Shown piece by piece: positions 38,533-50,650 of a stretch of 64,000 nt of DNA. Below the pieces are notes generated by a model. It saw only the letters and a program-made list of their open reading frames with translations, made no database searches and was not told the DNA's origin. Source of the DNA: Ficedula albicollis. Taxonomy: Eukaryota > Chordata > Aves > Passeriformes > Muscicapidae. Position numbers and translations under genes: made by a program. The stretch lies in contig NC_021678.1 of NCBI RefSeq assembly GCF_000247815.1, positions 4,358,497 through 4,422,496 of the forward strand, in the 5' to 3' direction. Within the stretch, counting starts at the first letter, position 1; each line of letters starts with the position of its first letter.

Positions 38533-38683
38533 TTTTAACACAGCAAAAATTACAGTGGGCTGTTTTTTTATAAAGTTCATCCTTATTACTGATCAGCTGA
38601 ACTCTCTTTTTAACACAGCAAAAATTATAGTGGGCTGTTTTTTTATAAAGTTCATCCTTATTACTGATCAGCTGAACTCTCTT
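38533..38683. repeat. Tandem duplication, two 75-bp copies
   Basis: AACACAGCAAAAATTACAGT at 38537 and AACACAGCAAAAATTATAGT at 38612. One visible difference. Confidence 0.9.
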
Positions 38684-38954
38684 AAAGTTTGTAGATATAA
38701 AACAGGGAGCGCAAATGCTTATTCTGGAGAATTGTTGCTGTAATAAATCAGAAATGCCAGTAAAACAGCAGGAAAAAACCTCTTACAGAAGCCAAAAAGG
38801 AGAAAAACTTGCTTTAGAGTCTGACAGTGCTCCTTGGTTAAAACTACAGTTCTTTAAAAACTGTCCCCCAAATGTTTGATTTTTGTCACCCAAACAATTC
38901 TGTTGAAGCGCCAGCACGAGCAAAAAGCTTCTAAAAGATGATTTAACCACAGAA

Positions 38955-39480
38955 CAGACTGTGTTGTTGGCTGGACAGTTGCTGTACAGACTCAGGAGCT
39001 CTCTATTTTCTGTTCTTCAGGTTTGTAGTTTATTATTAGGGTGTGGGTGTAAGAGAGAGTGTAGAGCATGGAGAGTAAGAGAGTAAGAGAAGGGCGCAAG
39101 AGAGCGATTTCCCGTTTACAATACAATAAGTATTCTTCTATGATGAATATTCTAATTTCTATTAACCAATCTAATACAATATACTAATTTCCTAATATTT
39201 GCATGTAACCTATAGGAATCACTAAATTACCATGTTTTATGGCTTTCTTATATATAACCCTTATCTTCAGACCTTTCCTGCCATCCTTGGGACAGGATGT
39301 CTGTTGGTTCTTTGGTATTTATGGCATTTGGCATCATCTAAACAAAGGAAGAGGCCTCAAACCTTCACATGACTGTTTTCAGCCTCTGTGTCGAAAATTG
39401 CTAACATCTCTATTTCATCTTTTGTTTCAGAGCTACTTGCTAGGCACTCATAAGATTTTTCTATTTCCTTCCCAACAACA
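38955..39480 (-). mobile_element. Probable LTR fragment
   Basis: AGGTTTGTAGTTTATTATTA contains AATAAA on the minus strand, followed by GTGTAAGAGAGAGTGTAGAG and AACCAATCTAATACAATATA, which I recall from songbird LTRs. Boundaries are approximate and no second copy exists in the window. Confidence 0.4.
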
Positions 39481-39611
39481 GACACACACAAAAACCCCCA
39501 CAAACTCTGTTTTGCCTCACAATGCTGTTCAACACTCAAGTCACCTCACATGGTATAGAACTCATATCCATGAATTCCATGAAATATCTCAGAGGGTTAC
39601 TTCTGATTAGC

Positions 39612-40000
39612 AAGTCCTGAGCCCCTCTCACTGGGGGTGCACATCCAGAGCACATCTGCTGGAAGACACCCTCACCTGAGGCTTAACCACAAAACCAAAC
39701 CCTAACTGCAGCTCAGGGATCACCTCTGATAGCTCAGAACATCCTGGAAAGATGAATCTCATCCCACAAGCTCCCTCACACACCCAGGTCCTGAGCCCCT
39801 CTCATGGTGGGACACATCTGCTAGAAAACACCCTCACCTGGGGCTTAACCAGAAAAACTAAATTTTAATTCCGGCTCAGGAGCTCAGGAATCACCAAAGG
39901 TAGCTTGGAAAATCCTGAAAGGGTGAGTATCATCCCACAGCCTCTCTCCCATACCCAGTCCCAGACCCCATCTCACAGCCCCCTCCAGCCAGGAGAACAG
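39612..40000 (+). repeat. Diverged tandem repeat, about 172-bp unit, 2.2 copies
   Basis: TCCTGAGCCCCTCTCA at 39615 and 39789 and a third weaker start near 39957. Units share ACACCCTCACCTG and GCTTAACCA. Divergence is much higher than in the other tandem duplications, so it is older. Confidence 0.7.
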
Positions 40001-41107
40001 CCAGGGAAGGAAGACTTCACCTTCGAGTCAAAACCAGTTCTGGCTCTGATTCAGCTGCAAGTGTGACTAACTCTGTTTGCTGAAGTCAAATATCTGCTTA
40101 AACGCTTTCCTGAAGAATTATTCAAGCATAAGCAAATATTTGGCTGTGCTGGTGCTACAGTGAATAATTTACAGCGCAAATCCACCTCTTTCTCTGGCTT
40201 TGCAGGCTCCAAAAATCCAAACACTACTCCAGGTTTTATTTCACCAACACTTCTTGAGCAATTAACACATGAGTATTTCAGCCTATGGACTCTTGGATTT
40301 ACTCAATCCTATTGAAGTGCTGTCATGATCTGGGACTGGCACAGTTGAGTTGGATTTTATCATTCTACTCTCCCTGGATAAGACCTTTCAGGAACATGAA
40401 GATTTTTAAGATGAAATTTCAAAATCAAACCTGTGCCCACCTCAATTCCCTTCTCTCAGCTGCTGGGTCTGTTCCACATTAACAAAAAAAAAAAAAAAAA
40501 TTAAAAAAGTGGGACACTGATGCTGCATCTGTCCCTTGTCCTTGTGTTTTCAAGCTCTTGAGTTTTTACCCTCACTTGGAGGCAGCATTTTTAGAAAGCA
40601 AAGACACAAGAACAAGGAAAAAAACAATGACAATTTATATGAGGATCTGAAGTAAAATTTCACCAGCAACTTGAAAATCCTCAGCATTTTCTCCGTATTT
40701 ACATTCAAATAATTCATCTTCAAATATTCCTGCTTGCCCCCATTCTTCTAGGGACTACTGGTTTTGTTCCTTTCCTTGCCCCACTCTTTAAGCCTGTTTT
40801 TCTCTGTGCCGTTCTTGTAGAAATTACTCTCTAAGAGTCAATGAGATACCACTACAAGGCCAAAGTAAAGCCTCACTAATAGCTAAAAAAAGTAATTTCA
40901 AACTTCAGTGAGAACACCACAGCTGCCCCTGGGCCTGGCTGGGAAGGATGCAATGTAAAAATTAATTAACAAGCCACTTTTTACTTCAATGCAGAAATCT
41001 CTACGTTTATTTCAATTTTGCACCCCCAAAACCACCAAACCAGCTATTTTCCAGTTTTCATCAATTATAAAGTAGTTTATTTTCCATCTTTATGGACCAG
41101 TGGTAGC
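40001..41107. other. Intron or upstream DNA, nothing recognised
   Basis: One 18-base A run near 40483. Nothing else. Confidence 0.45.
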
Positions 41108-41205
41108 CAGAGAATCCCAGAATGGTTTGGGGTGGAAGGCACCTTAAAGCTCATCTCATTCCAACCCCTGCTGTGGGCAGGGAAACTCTCCAGACACTCC
41201 AGGAG
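41108..41205 (-). mobile_element. CR1 LINE 3' end, short
   Basis: AATCCCAGAATGGTTTGGGG, TCATTCCAACCCCTGCTGTG, GGGCAGGGA. Truncated soon after. Confidence 0.85.
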
Positions 41206-43220
41206 TACTTTTCTACCCTCCTGCCAGCAAAACATCCTATAGATGATGATTTAAAAGGATTAAAATATTTAATGCTGCTGATTCCCACTGAGCAAAGAAG
41301 ACTGATAAATAGATGGAAGGTTTGCACAGAGAAGACTCGACTGAGCTCACAAAAATAGAAAAGAGCTTTCTGGAATAACTGAGGAAGGGAGAGAGAAGCA
41401 TCTTTGTTTCCTGCTTCCATCACTAGCAGTGATTAATGCCCTGTCTTTTCAACAAGGAATGCAGCTATTGGATGGATTAACAGGATTACAATTCTTCATT
41501 GTTCTTTCCTGTCCACAAATCCCATTTTTTCATGCATTATGAATTAATTTATCCTTGTTTGCAACCCCTCTGTATGGTTATAAAATATAAACCTATAAAA
41601 TACTGTTTTCTCGTAAGGTTTTGAGTCACAAAAGAAGCTGTTTGGCTGGGACACTGTTCATTTGAAACTCCTGCTGTGCAGATGGTGCCTCCAGAAAGAA
41701 GAGAGAGCAAAGATATCCTAAACCTGATATCAGAGCCAGGAGACTTCAGCTGAAAATTAACATTAACATAAAAAGATTAAAAGAAATACAACCCATATTA
41801 GGCAGGAGTAGCTCAGTTTGTTCTTCAATAACCTTTGTTTTCACAAAATATGCACACAGAGTAAAATTTAAAAGTGTTGATAATGAAAATATAATTAAAT
41901 AGAAAAGTCCAAAGATGAATTTTATTGCTTTTACTGCCAGATGAGTATTGGATTCCATCCCAAGAACTTCTCCATTTCCCCTTTGCCAGAGCAGTTTCTC
42001 TCCAAGGATCCTGAGATTATGTAACACAGAGGAGAGAATCCAAGGGGTAAAATCCCTCTGACACCAGGAAATGTTTTGTCAAGAGCCCTTCTGAGTGCTC
42101 CTTGCAGGACACCAGGAACGGTCTCCACATCTTATGGCTGAAAAACAGACTGGTGTTTTAAAACAGAAACATCCCAAACTAAACCTGGACAACAAACATG
42201 ACCCAGATTAAGCTTAATTGGATTTAAGTGCATTCATTTATTGAAGAAAATGACATTTTTCTAGTAGAATTTATACACTGCCTCTTCCCTTCTCCAAGAG
42301 GATTTTATTTAAATTTCATGAAAATAAATACACTAAACTGTCAGGTTTTTAGAAATGAGTGTTTCTACTTGCCTGTAGTCACTACAGCAGGACCTAGTGC
42401 TCAAAACACCCTGGAGTAGTGGTAGGAGCTGTGTTTGAGTAGCTCAGTGCATGACATATCAGAATTAACATGTGCACACCCCCTGAGCAGAGATTTCATC
42501 CAGCCACTCCCAAGAGCAGTTGAAGATTTTGGTACTGGAGATTACCAGGCCGGAAAAGTTAGGCCAGATGCCAAATAGTAAAGCTGGTTGAGCCAAAGAG
42601 CTGCCATAAGTCTGCACCAGGATTCAAATGTCCCCTAAAAAACAAGTGCACATCCCGTTATTGTACAGGAGCCAGCCTGCCTTCCTCCACACCTTTGGGA
42701 CACTCCCAATAAATCCCAAACATTGCTTCTGCCACCAGTGCCCACCTGCTATTAACCCCCAGTAATCCAGGGACACTCCCCTTGTGGCTTTTACCCTCCA
42801 GGGACCAGGCTCCTCAGCAGAGCCCAGCCTAAATTAAGTCATTTCACAGAAATTGGGGTTTCTCTTCTAGAGAAGAGCAGGAAGTCAGAAGCTCCTTGGT
42901 GCATTACCAGTGACCACATTCTGCACTTGAATCACAGATTATTTATTTAACCCCTGAGCCACATAGACAAGGAGCCTTCAACAGAAACAACCTCAGATAT
43001 CCAGCCTGGTACATTTAGACCCCTCTCTCATCAGTTTTCCTGGGAAGCCTCCTCTGCCTGGACAGCTGGATTGGAGTCTGTTAATGGAGTCCCAGGCCAG
43101 ATTTTCAGTCTTATAAGCACATCCCTGCTATTCTGTACCTTTTTGCCTCTGCTCCTTAAGCTTGATCTTCAGTTTCCTCCTGCTCCTATCCAACAGCACC
43201 CCAGCCCCAAGATGGGTCTT
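41206..43220. other. Intron or upstream DNA, nothing recognised
   Basis: No supported feature over 2 kb. Confidence 0.45.
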
Positions 43221-43362
43221 GCCTCCCCCCATCTCCTCCTTCCCTGTCAGTTTTGCACTTCATACCCACTTGTCCCCATCATTCCTGAACAGCCTTCCCC
43301 CATCTCCTCCTTCCCTGTCAGTTCTGCACTTCAAACCCACTTGTCCCCATCATTCCTGAACA
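43221..43362. repeat. Tandem duplication, two 71-bp copies
   Basis: ATCTCCTCCTTCCCTGTCAG at 43231 and 43302. Differences TTTTGCAC/TTCTGCAC and CATACCC/AAACCC. Confidence 0.9.
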
Positions 43363-43686
43363 GCCTCTCCCAATCCTCCTGTGCCCTTCTGCTCTCTGAG
43401 ATTCCCCTGATCTGACACCACATCTCTCAAGCCTCAAGCACACTTTCACTCCTCCACTCCACGATTTTCCTTCCCAGTATTTTTGGGGGGATCATATCCT
43501 TAAAAATCCCTCTTGTCACTTCTTAATAGGCTTTGAACATAACTGGGGCGATTATGTGTTTTGATTATGCTTGGATTGATTTCTGAGCTTGTTGGCCGGG
43601 AGGAAAAGGAGGCAGTTAAGTCTTTACTCACATTCTGACATTTTTAAAAGGCTTCACAAAGCTGGAATCACTTCCCTCTCTTCACC

Positions 43687-43845
43687 GCCCCAGAGAAGCT
43701 GTGGCTGCCCCTGGATCTCTGGAAGTGTCCAAGGCCAGGTTGGAGCTCGCTGGGGTAGTGGAAGGTTGCCCTGCCCATGACAGGGGGTAGGATAAAATGG
43801 GCTTTAACCAACCCAAACCATTCTATGATTCTATGATTTATCCAT
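43687..43845 (+). mobile_element. CR1 LINE 3' end with intact tail
   Basis: AGAAGCTGTGGCTGCCCCTG to CCAACCCAAACCATTCTATG and ATTCTATGATT. This shows the CR1 tail directly and fixes the orientation of the other copies. Confidence 0.95.
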
Positions 43846-44498
43846 CTCCATTTAACCATTCCACCTTCTGAATCTCCTCATCCCTCCAGCTGCTTTTCAG
43901 CCCTCTGGCAATTGCTTAAATCCATCTCCTGAACCTTTGTTTCTCCATCCTCACACCTCAGTGCAGATCATCAACCCCCAACACTCAGCATTTGACTTTA
44001 TGGATTTTCTGGATCCCTGCTTTCCTTAAAATACAGAAAACCCAGGGCTCTCATCCACCCAGGATGGCAGTTCCAAGACACCTGGCCTCCACATCTCCCA
44101 AGCAAATCCTCTTCCAGCCTTCCAGGCGCTCAGAAGTGCTTCTGCCTACTGCTGAATGCAACAACTGATGTGGCATTTCCAGCTTTTGTTGTTCTGCTGG
44201 ATCTGTGGGTGATTCACGTGTTCAGAGCTGGGGTGTGCAGGGTGTGCCCACGTGCTGGGACACCGGGATGGGCACAGGGCACTCATCCACTGACAGCTGG
44301 CACTAAGTGCCTACCAGAGCTGCTGGGGGTGGATTTAAACACCCACATGTGGGTTTGGTAGCTGTTCAAGTATCACCTTGGTCAAATATCCAGCAAGAAA
44401 TGGCTTCTGAGGAACAGATGAGAGATAAAGATTGCATCTTACAATACACTGTTGAGAGAGGAAAATTACAGGGATGACTTTGGGCGAAGTGCGAGCAC
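43846..44498. other. Intron or upstream DNA, nothing recognised
   Basis: No supported feature. Confidence 0.45.
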
Positions 44499-44628
44499 AG
44501 AGGACTCTCTCCAGCAGCTCCAGGTCCCTCCTGTGCTGGGGCAGCTCTGCAGGTGGGGTCTCACCTGAGCAGGGCAGAGGGGCAGAATCCCCCCTCCCCT
44601 GCTGCCCACACTGGGGGCTCAGCCCAGG
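44499..44628 (-). mobile_element. CR1 LINE ORF2-end fragment
   Basis: GAGGACTCTCTCCAGCAGCT, CCAGGTCCCTCCTGTGCTGG, GGCAGAATCCCCCCTCCCCT. Nearly the same as 54260-54385. Confidence 0.85.
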
Positions 44629-45609
44629 ATTGGGTTAAGAAATAGGGAAATCCAGGAAAAAGCACTGCACCTCACTCCAGCGTTGTGCAGCAGAGACAAT
44701 TTCATTCCATCACCAGCAAACTTTGAGGTGGAGGAAACAGCCACAACAAGAACCTCAATCCTACATTTCAAATTACTCCAGCAAATTTCCTGAGTGTAAA
44801 TGTAGCCCATCCCCTGGAATGGGCTAAGATGTTTTGTTGCACATTAAACATCTCATTGTTTATTTAGATACTTTACTCATAGTGCCTGTGTTGGTGGCTA
44901 TTTCTGAAAGATCAGCCAAAATGGGTTTACAGATGTTTATATTTAAGAAACTATTAGGATATCCAAGTAGCAGTAAGATCCATTAAAGAAATCCAGGAAT
45001 ACCACCAAAACCAGAGCTTAACAACCCAGCAATAACATATCACTCAAAGGAATGTTTTAAAACTGGGCTATTCTCAAATTTCAAAAGCTGTCAAAGTAAA
45101 TAAGATTGTTTCACCAATTTCCTGTAGCATCTCATAAAGGAAAAAAGCAATGTTGTTTTCTGACAGTCTTTAAATGAACAGCGCCCTTACACCTACACAA
45201 GGTCACAAGTTTGTCTCTGACTGAGGCCAGATGTGGGAGAATGGACAAAAGCAAACAAGGAAATGTACTCAAAGATGCAGAGATCACTCAAGGAATGGAC
45301 AGTCTGTACACATCCACAGGCTCCTGAGAACATTCTCCCCCTCTTCCACTCACTTTTCATCATCCTACTTGATATTTTCATTGGTACTCAGCTGACATTT
45401 CCATGAACTCCATTAAAAAACCTGGTGTTTAGTAGACATTAGGTTGAGCTGGTAAAGTTGAACAGAACTGGCTGGAAACAGCCAGCACAGCGTGGACACT
45501 CAGTGACCTCCCCATGGCACATCAGTGAGGCACCACATTCCTGCCAGGGCATTTTCACAGATTCAGCCTTCAGATCTGGACATCTGAGACTCGAAAAGGA
45601 GTTTGGATA
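44629..45609. other. Intron or upstream DNA, nothing recognised
   Basis: No supported feature. Confidence 0.45.
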
Positions 45610-45892
45610 AGGACCTGGAATGCCAGGATGAGGCAGAATGGCTTTAAACCGAAAGAGGGCAGGGTCAGATGGGATGTTGGGAAGGAATTGTTCCTGGGAG
45701 GGTGGACAGGCCCTGGCACAGGGTGCCCAGAGCAGCTGTGGCTGCCCCTGGATCCCTGGCAGTGCCCAAGGTCAGGCTGGATGGGGCTTGGAGCAGCCTG
45801 GGACAGTGGAAGGTGTCCCTGTGCATGGCAGGGGGTGGGAATGGACGGGCTTTAAGGTCCCCTCCAACCCAAACCATTGTGGGATCCTGTGA
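45610..45892 (+). mobile_element. CR1 LINE 3' fragment
   Basis: GGCTTTAAACCGAAAGAGGG, GGAAGGAATTGTTCCTGGGA, the GCAGCTGTGGCTGCCCCTGG block and CCTCCAACCCAAACCATTGT. Confidence 0.92.
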
Positions 45893-47379
45893 GAATAAAT
45901 CAAGCTTCACAAATGAGGGAAGAGATTTCTTTTACCTGCAGCAATATAAACTGGTCCAAGGTTCAGCAGCAGAGACCCCAGGACAAAAATCCCTCACAAT
46001 GAGAAAAGAGCACAGAGGAGAGGGCACCCAAGGCACACAGGTGGAAGAAAAACACAGAAGACAAAGCTCATGCAGGGCAGTTCTTTCCTTTTCCATGGAA
46101 AAGTGAGCAGTGCCAATCCATCTTGGAAGCTCTTCTGTCCACAGCACTTCAAGAAGGAATTTTACCACGGGGGTGAACCTGAGAGATGCCAGTGTGACTG
46201 TTAATGTCACCAAACAGCAGCCGCTGAGAGTTGGTGACACCCAGCACAGATTCCTGGCCACTGCTGAAGTCAGGGAAGGGGATCAGACTTGGAAGTCATG
46301 ATTATTCCTACAGGAGAGAGGATGGAGCTCTGGACATGATCCTGAGACAGCTCCTTTGAAAAAAGGGGAAGAGGCATTCCTGCAATTTGCAGCAGAGAGG
46401 TAACTGCAGGTAAGCAGTGCCCGGTGAAGTGATGTGTCCCCTCCTGGGGCTTTGTCCACAGTGCCCTGAGGCTGCCAGGATGGGGAGGAGCAAAAAAAGA
46501 CAGCAGGGACATAACAACAGAATTACAAGAAACATTCATTCTAAAGATGAAATGAGAAAATAAAATTAGTTTTCATTCAGTGTCAGAAGAGATGTCTTTC
46601 AACCCAGGCACGTATTCCATGGGATTGGCAGGCCTGAGATTAGGGGTCCTTTGAATCTGTTCCCTCAATTTTTGTGGCTTTTCTCCTAAAATGTGTAAAG
46701 AGAGATGGGAGAGAAAGGAAAGCACTGTGGCGTGTAAGGCTGGCTGTCCAAAATAAAAGGCTGAACTGTGGGAAACACCATTTTAGTGCAATTCAGTTTT
46801 AAAAACAAGAGAAAACTACGAGCTAAGAGGCCAGATGAGCTGGCCCACGCACATTACTACTGCTGGGTGAGGAGGGGAAGGTGTCAGAGTATGGAATTAA
46901 GTGCCAGGTGAAAGTCTGCCAGCTCCAGAGTTCAGCCCTGGCTACAAACAGAGTCGTCAGCAGCTCTGTGAGGATCTAAATGCATTTAGTACCTGGGCAG
47001 CTTGGGAAAGGAGTCTTCATTGGGATAAAAAGGCACGCTGGGACAAATAAGATATTCATGTATGCAGAGAGGGATTGGGAATTTGTCAGCTTTTCAGCTG
47101 TTTTCCCCTCTGAGGAGGCGGCACAGGGAGCGGCCGTGGGTACCAAGCTGAAGTAAACAAAATGCTGGGCAACATTAGGAGGGAGAGGAAGAGGGCCTAA
47201 ATTAGAATGACATTATGTAGGACAATAGGAAACCCCCCGAGCATTAAACAAAGGGTTTGCTGCCATCATTTCAAAAAAGAGGCACCAGAGAAGGACAAGG
47301 GCTCAGGAAGGACACTGGGGGACCTTGCACTCCTCTGTCAAACACAACAAACCCAAAAAAATCCAACCCTACCTCAGAA
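45893..47379. other. Intron or upstream DNA, nothing recognised
   Basis: A slightly GC-rich patch near 47110-47150 (GGAGCGGCCGTGGG) is too small to call a CpG island. No exon supported. Confidence 0.45.
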
Positions 47380-47597
47380 ATCAGACTGGTTTGGACTGGA
47401 AGGGACGTGGAAGCCCCCCCAGTACCACCTCCCACTGTCCCAGGCTGCCCCAAGCCCCATCCAGCCTGGCCTTGGGCACTGCCAGGGATCCAGGGGCAGC
47501 CACAGCTGCTCTGGGCACCCTGTGCCAGGGCCTGCCCACCCTCCCAGGAACAATTCCTTCCCAACATCCCAACTGACCCTGCCCTCTGGCAGTTTAA
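47380..47597 (-). mobile_element. CR1 LINE 3' fragment
   Basis: GGTTTGGACTGGAAGGGACG, CCAGGCTGCCCCAAGCCCCA, GGAACAATTCCTTCCCAACA, ending CCTGCCCTCTGGCAG. Confidence 0.92.
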
Positions 47598-48374
47598 AAC
47601 ATGAAAAGGAAAATTCCCAAGGATTACTTGCTGAAAGAAAGAGACATTACAGACAGCAACTGAAATCTTGATCAGCAAAGCTGCTGTAGCAACAAATTTT
47701 TCCCATGACACTGTAATATTTCTGTCTAGAGGAATACAGACAGGAATAAAAGCAAGAATACTCACAAAGAAATCTTTTTCACGTCAGCTAAACACTCGAG
47801 CTTGTTCAGGAAGCCATCAGAACAGAGAAAACACTCTACTCCCAGTTGTTACCTCTCCAAACAACAATAGATTTAATTACGCAGATTAAAACAAGGACAT
47901 TCCATGCTTCAGGGCTTTTGCCTGCAGGAGCCACGGGGGAACCCCCAGCTAGTTCTGTGCACCTCACCTAAGGTACAGGGTTCAGGGACACATTTCCTCT
48001 CTCCAAAACATGCAGTGAATCCGAGGAATATCAGCTGAACAGAACAGATATGGCTTAATTAATTGCTCATTGATATGTTTGATTTTTGCCCCCCAGCTGT
48101 GTGATATAAATTGAGTAAAACATATAAAAGCCCATAAATTAAGTGTGAGTTTCCTTACAATTCTCTACACTTGTTCTAAGCTAAAAAAACCACCTTGAGT
48201 AAGAAATTTACTTCACCTAATCTGAATTTTGCACCTTTTCCATCACTTTGGTCCTCAGCAGACAATAGAGAAGAGGGAAGGTTCTACACCTGAGCATAAG
48301 GTACTCAGATTTGGGGAAATCTGGGCTTAAATCCAGCTGTTTCAACAATGTATTGATTCCAAAAGTGACAACAC
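47598..48374. other. Intron or upstream DNA, nothing recognised
   Basis: 48040-48130 is rich in TTAATTAA-like motifs. No feature can be supported. Confidence 0.4.
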
Positions 48375-48604
48375 ATCCCAGGGGGGACCTTGTGGCTCTG
48401 CACAACTCCCTGACAGGAGGGGACAGCCAGGGGGGGTCGGGCTCTGCTGCAGGGAACAGGGACAGGACAAGGGGAAACGGCCTCAAGCTGTGCCAGGGGA
48501 GGCTCAGCTTGGAGAGCAGGAGGAATTTCTGCATGGAAAGGGTGCTCAGGCCTTGGCAGGGGCTGCCCAGGGAGGTTTGGAGTGCCCATCCCTGGAGGTG
48601 TCCA

Positions 48605-48657
<53 letters not shown>

Positions 48658-48705
48658 GGGCTCCATGGGCTGGGAGGGCTTTTCCAGCCTCAGGGATCCT
48701 GGGCT
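48375..48705 (+). mobile_element. CR1 LINE 3' copy, second subfamily, interrupted by poly-G
   Basis: Mirror orientation of the copy at 23565: CTTGTGGCTCTGCACAACTC, AATTTCTGCATGGAAAGGGT, CCCATCCCTGGAGGTGTCCA, G run, then GGGCTCCATGGGCTGGGAGG and CCAGCCTCAGGGATCCTGGG. Compared with 18050-18172, about 60-70 bp around the AAGGAAGGCCTGG block is missing and replaced by G. Confidence 0.9.
48605..48656 (+). repeat. Poly-G tract, 52 bases
   Basis: Pure G inside a plus-oriented CR1 copy, starting right after GGTGTCCA. Confidence 0.95.
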
Positions 48706-49190
48706 ATTTTACTGAGGTGAAAATAGCTTTTTCCTGGAGCTGACTCCTGATTCACACAACTGATGTGAGGCATTCCTCCCCAAGAAGAAAAACTGGGAAG
48801 AAAAATCTTTCAAGACAAAAAAACCCTGATAACAATAAGATGTTTAGCCTCGGAGGGAAGCCATCAAAATCAAGGCAAAAATCTGTAAAGAAGCCTTTGG
48901 GAAATTATCCAAAATAGCATCCAGACAGAAGCAGTGCCACTTGACCCAAGGACACACTCTGAGGTGGCACAAAAAAGCAGAGAACATCACAGTAATGACA
49001 TCAGTGCTTCTGAACAGCCTTACCCTGATTCTGAAGTTTAAATTTTTAGCGCTTCCTCATTAAGTGCCTCTTGAGGGCATCAGATGGTTTTAAACTTGGT
49101 AGAAACAGGTTTTTTTAAGACCTAAAGCACAACGTGCCAGGATTTTGGGTTCTGCCATGCCACCTTGAAAGGTCAAGGGGGAAAGGAAGA

Positions 49191-49348
49191 AAGCAAAGAA
49201 TGAGAGCAAGGCTCAATAAAGCAAAGAATGAGAGCAAGGCTGTGATAAAATCGAAAAAAACTTCGTGAGAACCCATCTGAAGAAAGCAAAGAATGAGAGC
49301 AAGGCTGTGACAAAATCGAAAAAAACTTCGTGAGAACCCATCTTTGGC
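49191..49348. repeat. Nested tandem duplication (28- and 65-bp units)
   Basis: AAGCAAAGAATGAGAGCAAG occurs at 49191, 49219 and 49284. The last two belong to 65-bp copies ending ACTTCGTGAGAACCCATCT. A separate 23-bp duplication lies at 49431-49475 (GATTTACCCTGGAACAA). Confidence 0.88.
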
Positions 49349-49475
49349 CAAACCTCCTCAGAGGCCACTTAGACTGGACACCTACTGGAATGGGAGGGCA
49401 GCAGCTCTTCAGAATCCCCCTTAAGAGGCAGATTTACCCTGGAACAAGACCTGGATTTACCCTGGAACAACTTTC

Positions 49476-50571
49476 ACCTTCTGTTAGCAAGGTGGCTGCA
49501 AGTCACCTCAGCACAGGAGACCTCAATCATAGCTCTAAACCACATTATCCCTGTACTGAAATTCATCTCTGGATTCATGCTCACAGGAGCCTTCTCCACT
49601 CTTGGAACTGAAGTGTTTTCCAAGCTCTGTTGAGTTCCTCTTCAAATCCTTTATGCATGAACCATTTTCATGATGCTTTAATCATTGTTTACACCTTTAC
49701 AGAACAACCGCAGAGAGGCAAAAATGGAAGTCTGTATCTTTAAGTTATCACTTAGTGTGCAATCAAACACCCCATGAGGCTGCAAGCACAGCTGATGCAG
49801 GCAGATTGCAAAATCTGGCTCAGCAGATGTCCCACCAGGAAACCCTCGGGGCACTGGGAAGTTATGGAAGTGCATGTTGGGTTTCTGTGCTCAAGTCCCC
49901 TTTTAGGAATAAAATTCTGGTGTTTCTGTTTGGTGCCCTTCAATATAACTCTTGCTTTTGAAAAGACTTTCACAAGGAAAGGCCTTTGCCCAACCGAGCA
50001 CTGCAATTTTTACCGTGTTTATGACTTTTAATCACAAGACATCTTAAGTCTTCTACAGGTCGTGGTAGAGGAAGGCTCATCCCAAACGCCACCATTTTAT
50101 AGCAGAAAACCAGGAAATTCATCAGTGTCACACAGCTGCTCTTTGGAACTGTGCTCCACTTTCAGCATCATTGGAATTGCTTGAAAAAGAATTTGAGATT
50201 GAGCTGATTCTTAAAAGACACATTTAAATGTTCATCTTTTTTTGTCCCAAGTTCCCTCCCAAATATAAATATTCCCCGAAGTCTCCTGAAGAGCAGGCTG
50301 TCCAATATGGAAAATATTAGCCAAAAATGTTAATCAATACTTGAATCAAAGTATTCTGCTCAGGATATTTTACAAGATGTGTTCCACACTGGAAATTTAA
50401 CAAAATATGGAATTTTCAAATTCATTAGGAACATAAAATGACCCAACTGCTCTGTTTCTTAGCATCTGTCCTAGATTTCTTTGTCTCTAAATTAATAAAT
50501 TCTCCTTCTATATTCTTGGAAGGAGGAAGCAGTGCTCAAAGAGGCTGGATTTCTCGCTTTCTTTACAGGAG
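49476..50571. other. Intron or upstream DNA, nothing recognised
   Basis: No supported feature. Confidence 0.45.
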
Positions 50572-50650
50572 TTATAAAATCATACAATGAGTTGGCAAAG
50601 ACTTTTTGAGATCATCTAATTCCATGCCCAAGCCATGGGCAGAAATACCA
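50572..50650 (-). mobile_element. Decayed CR1 3' end
   Basis: AAAATCATACAATGAGTTGG, GATCATCTAATTCCATGCCC, AAGCCATGGGCAGAAATA. An old inverted CR1 end. Confidence 0.55.

Noticed and set aside
47100..47160. Possible CpG island or PCDH15 promoter
   Set aside because: Only a few CpGs over some 50 bases. No donor of a first exon could be linked to the acceptor at 32113.
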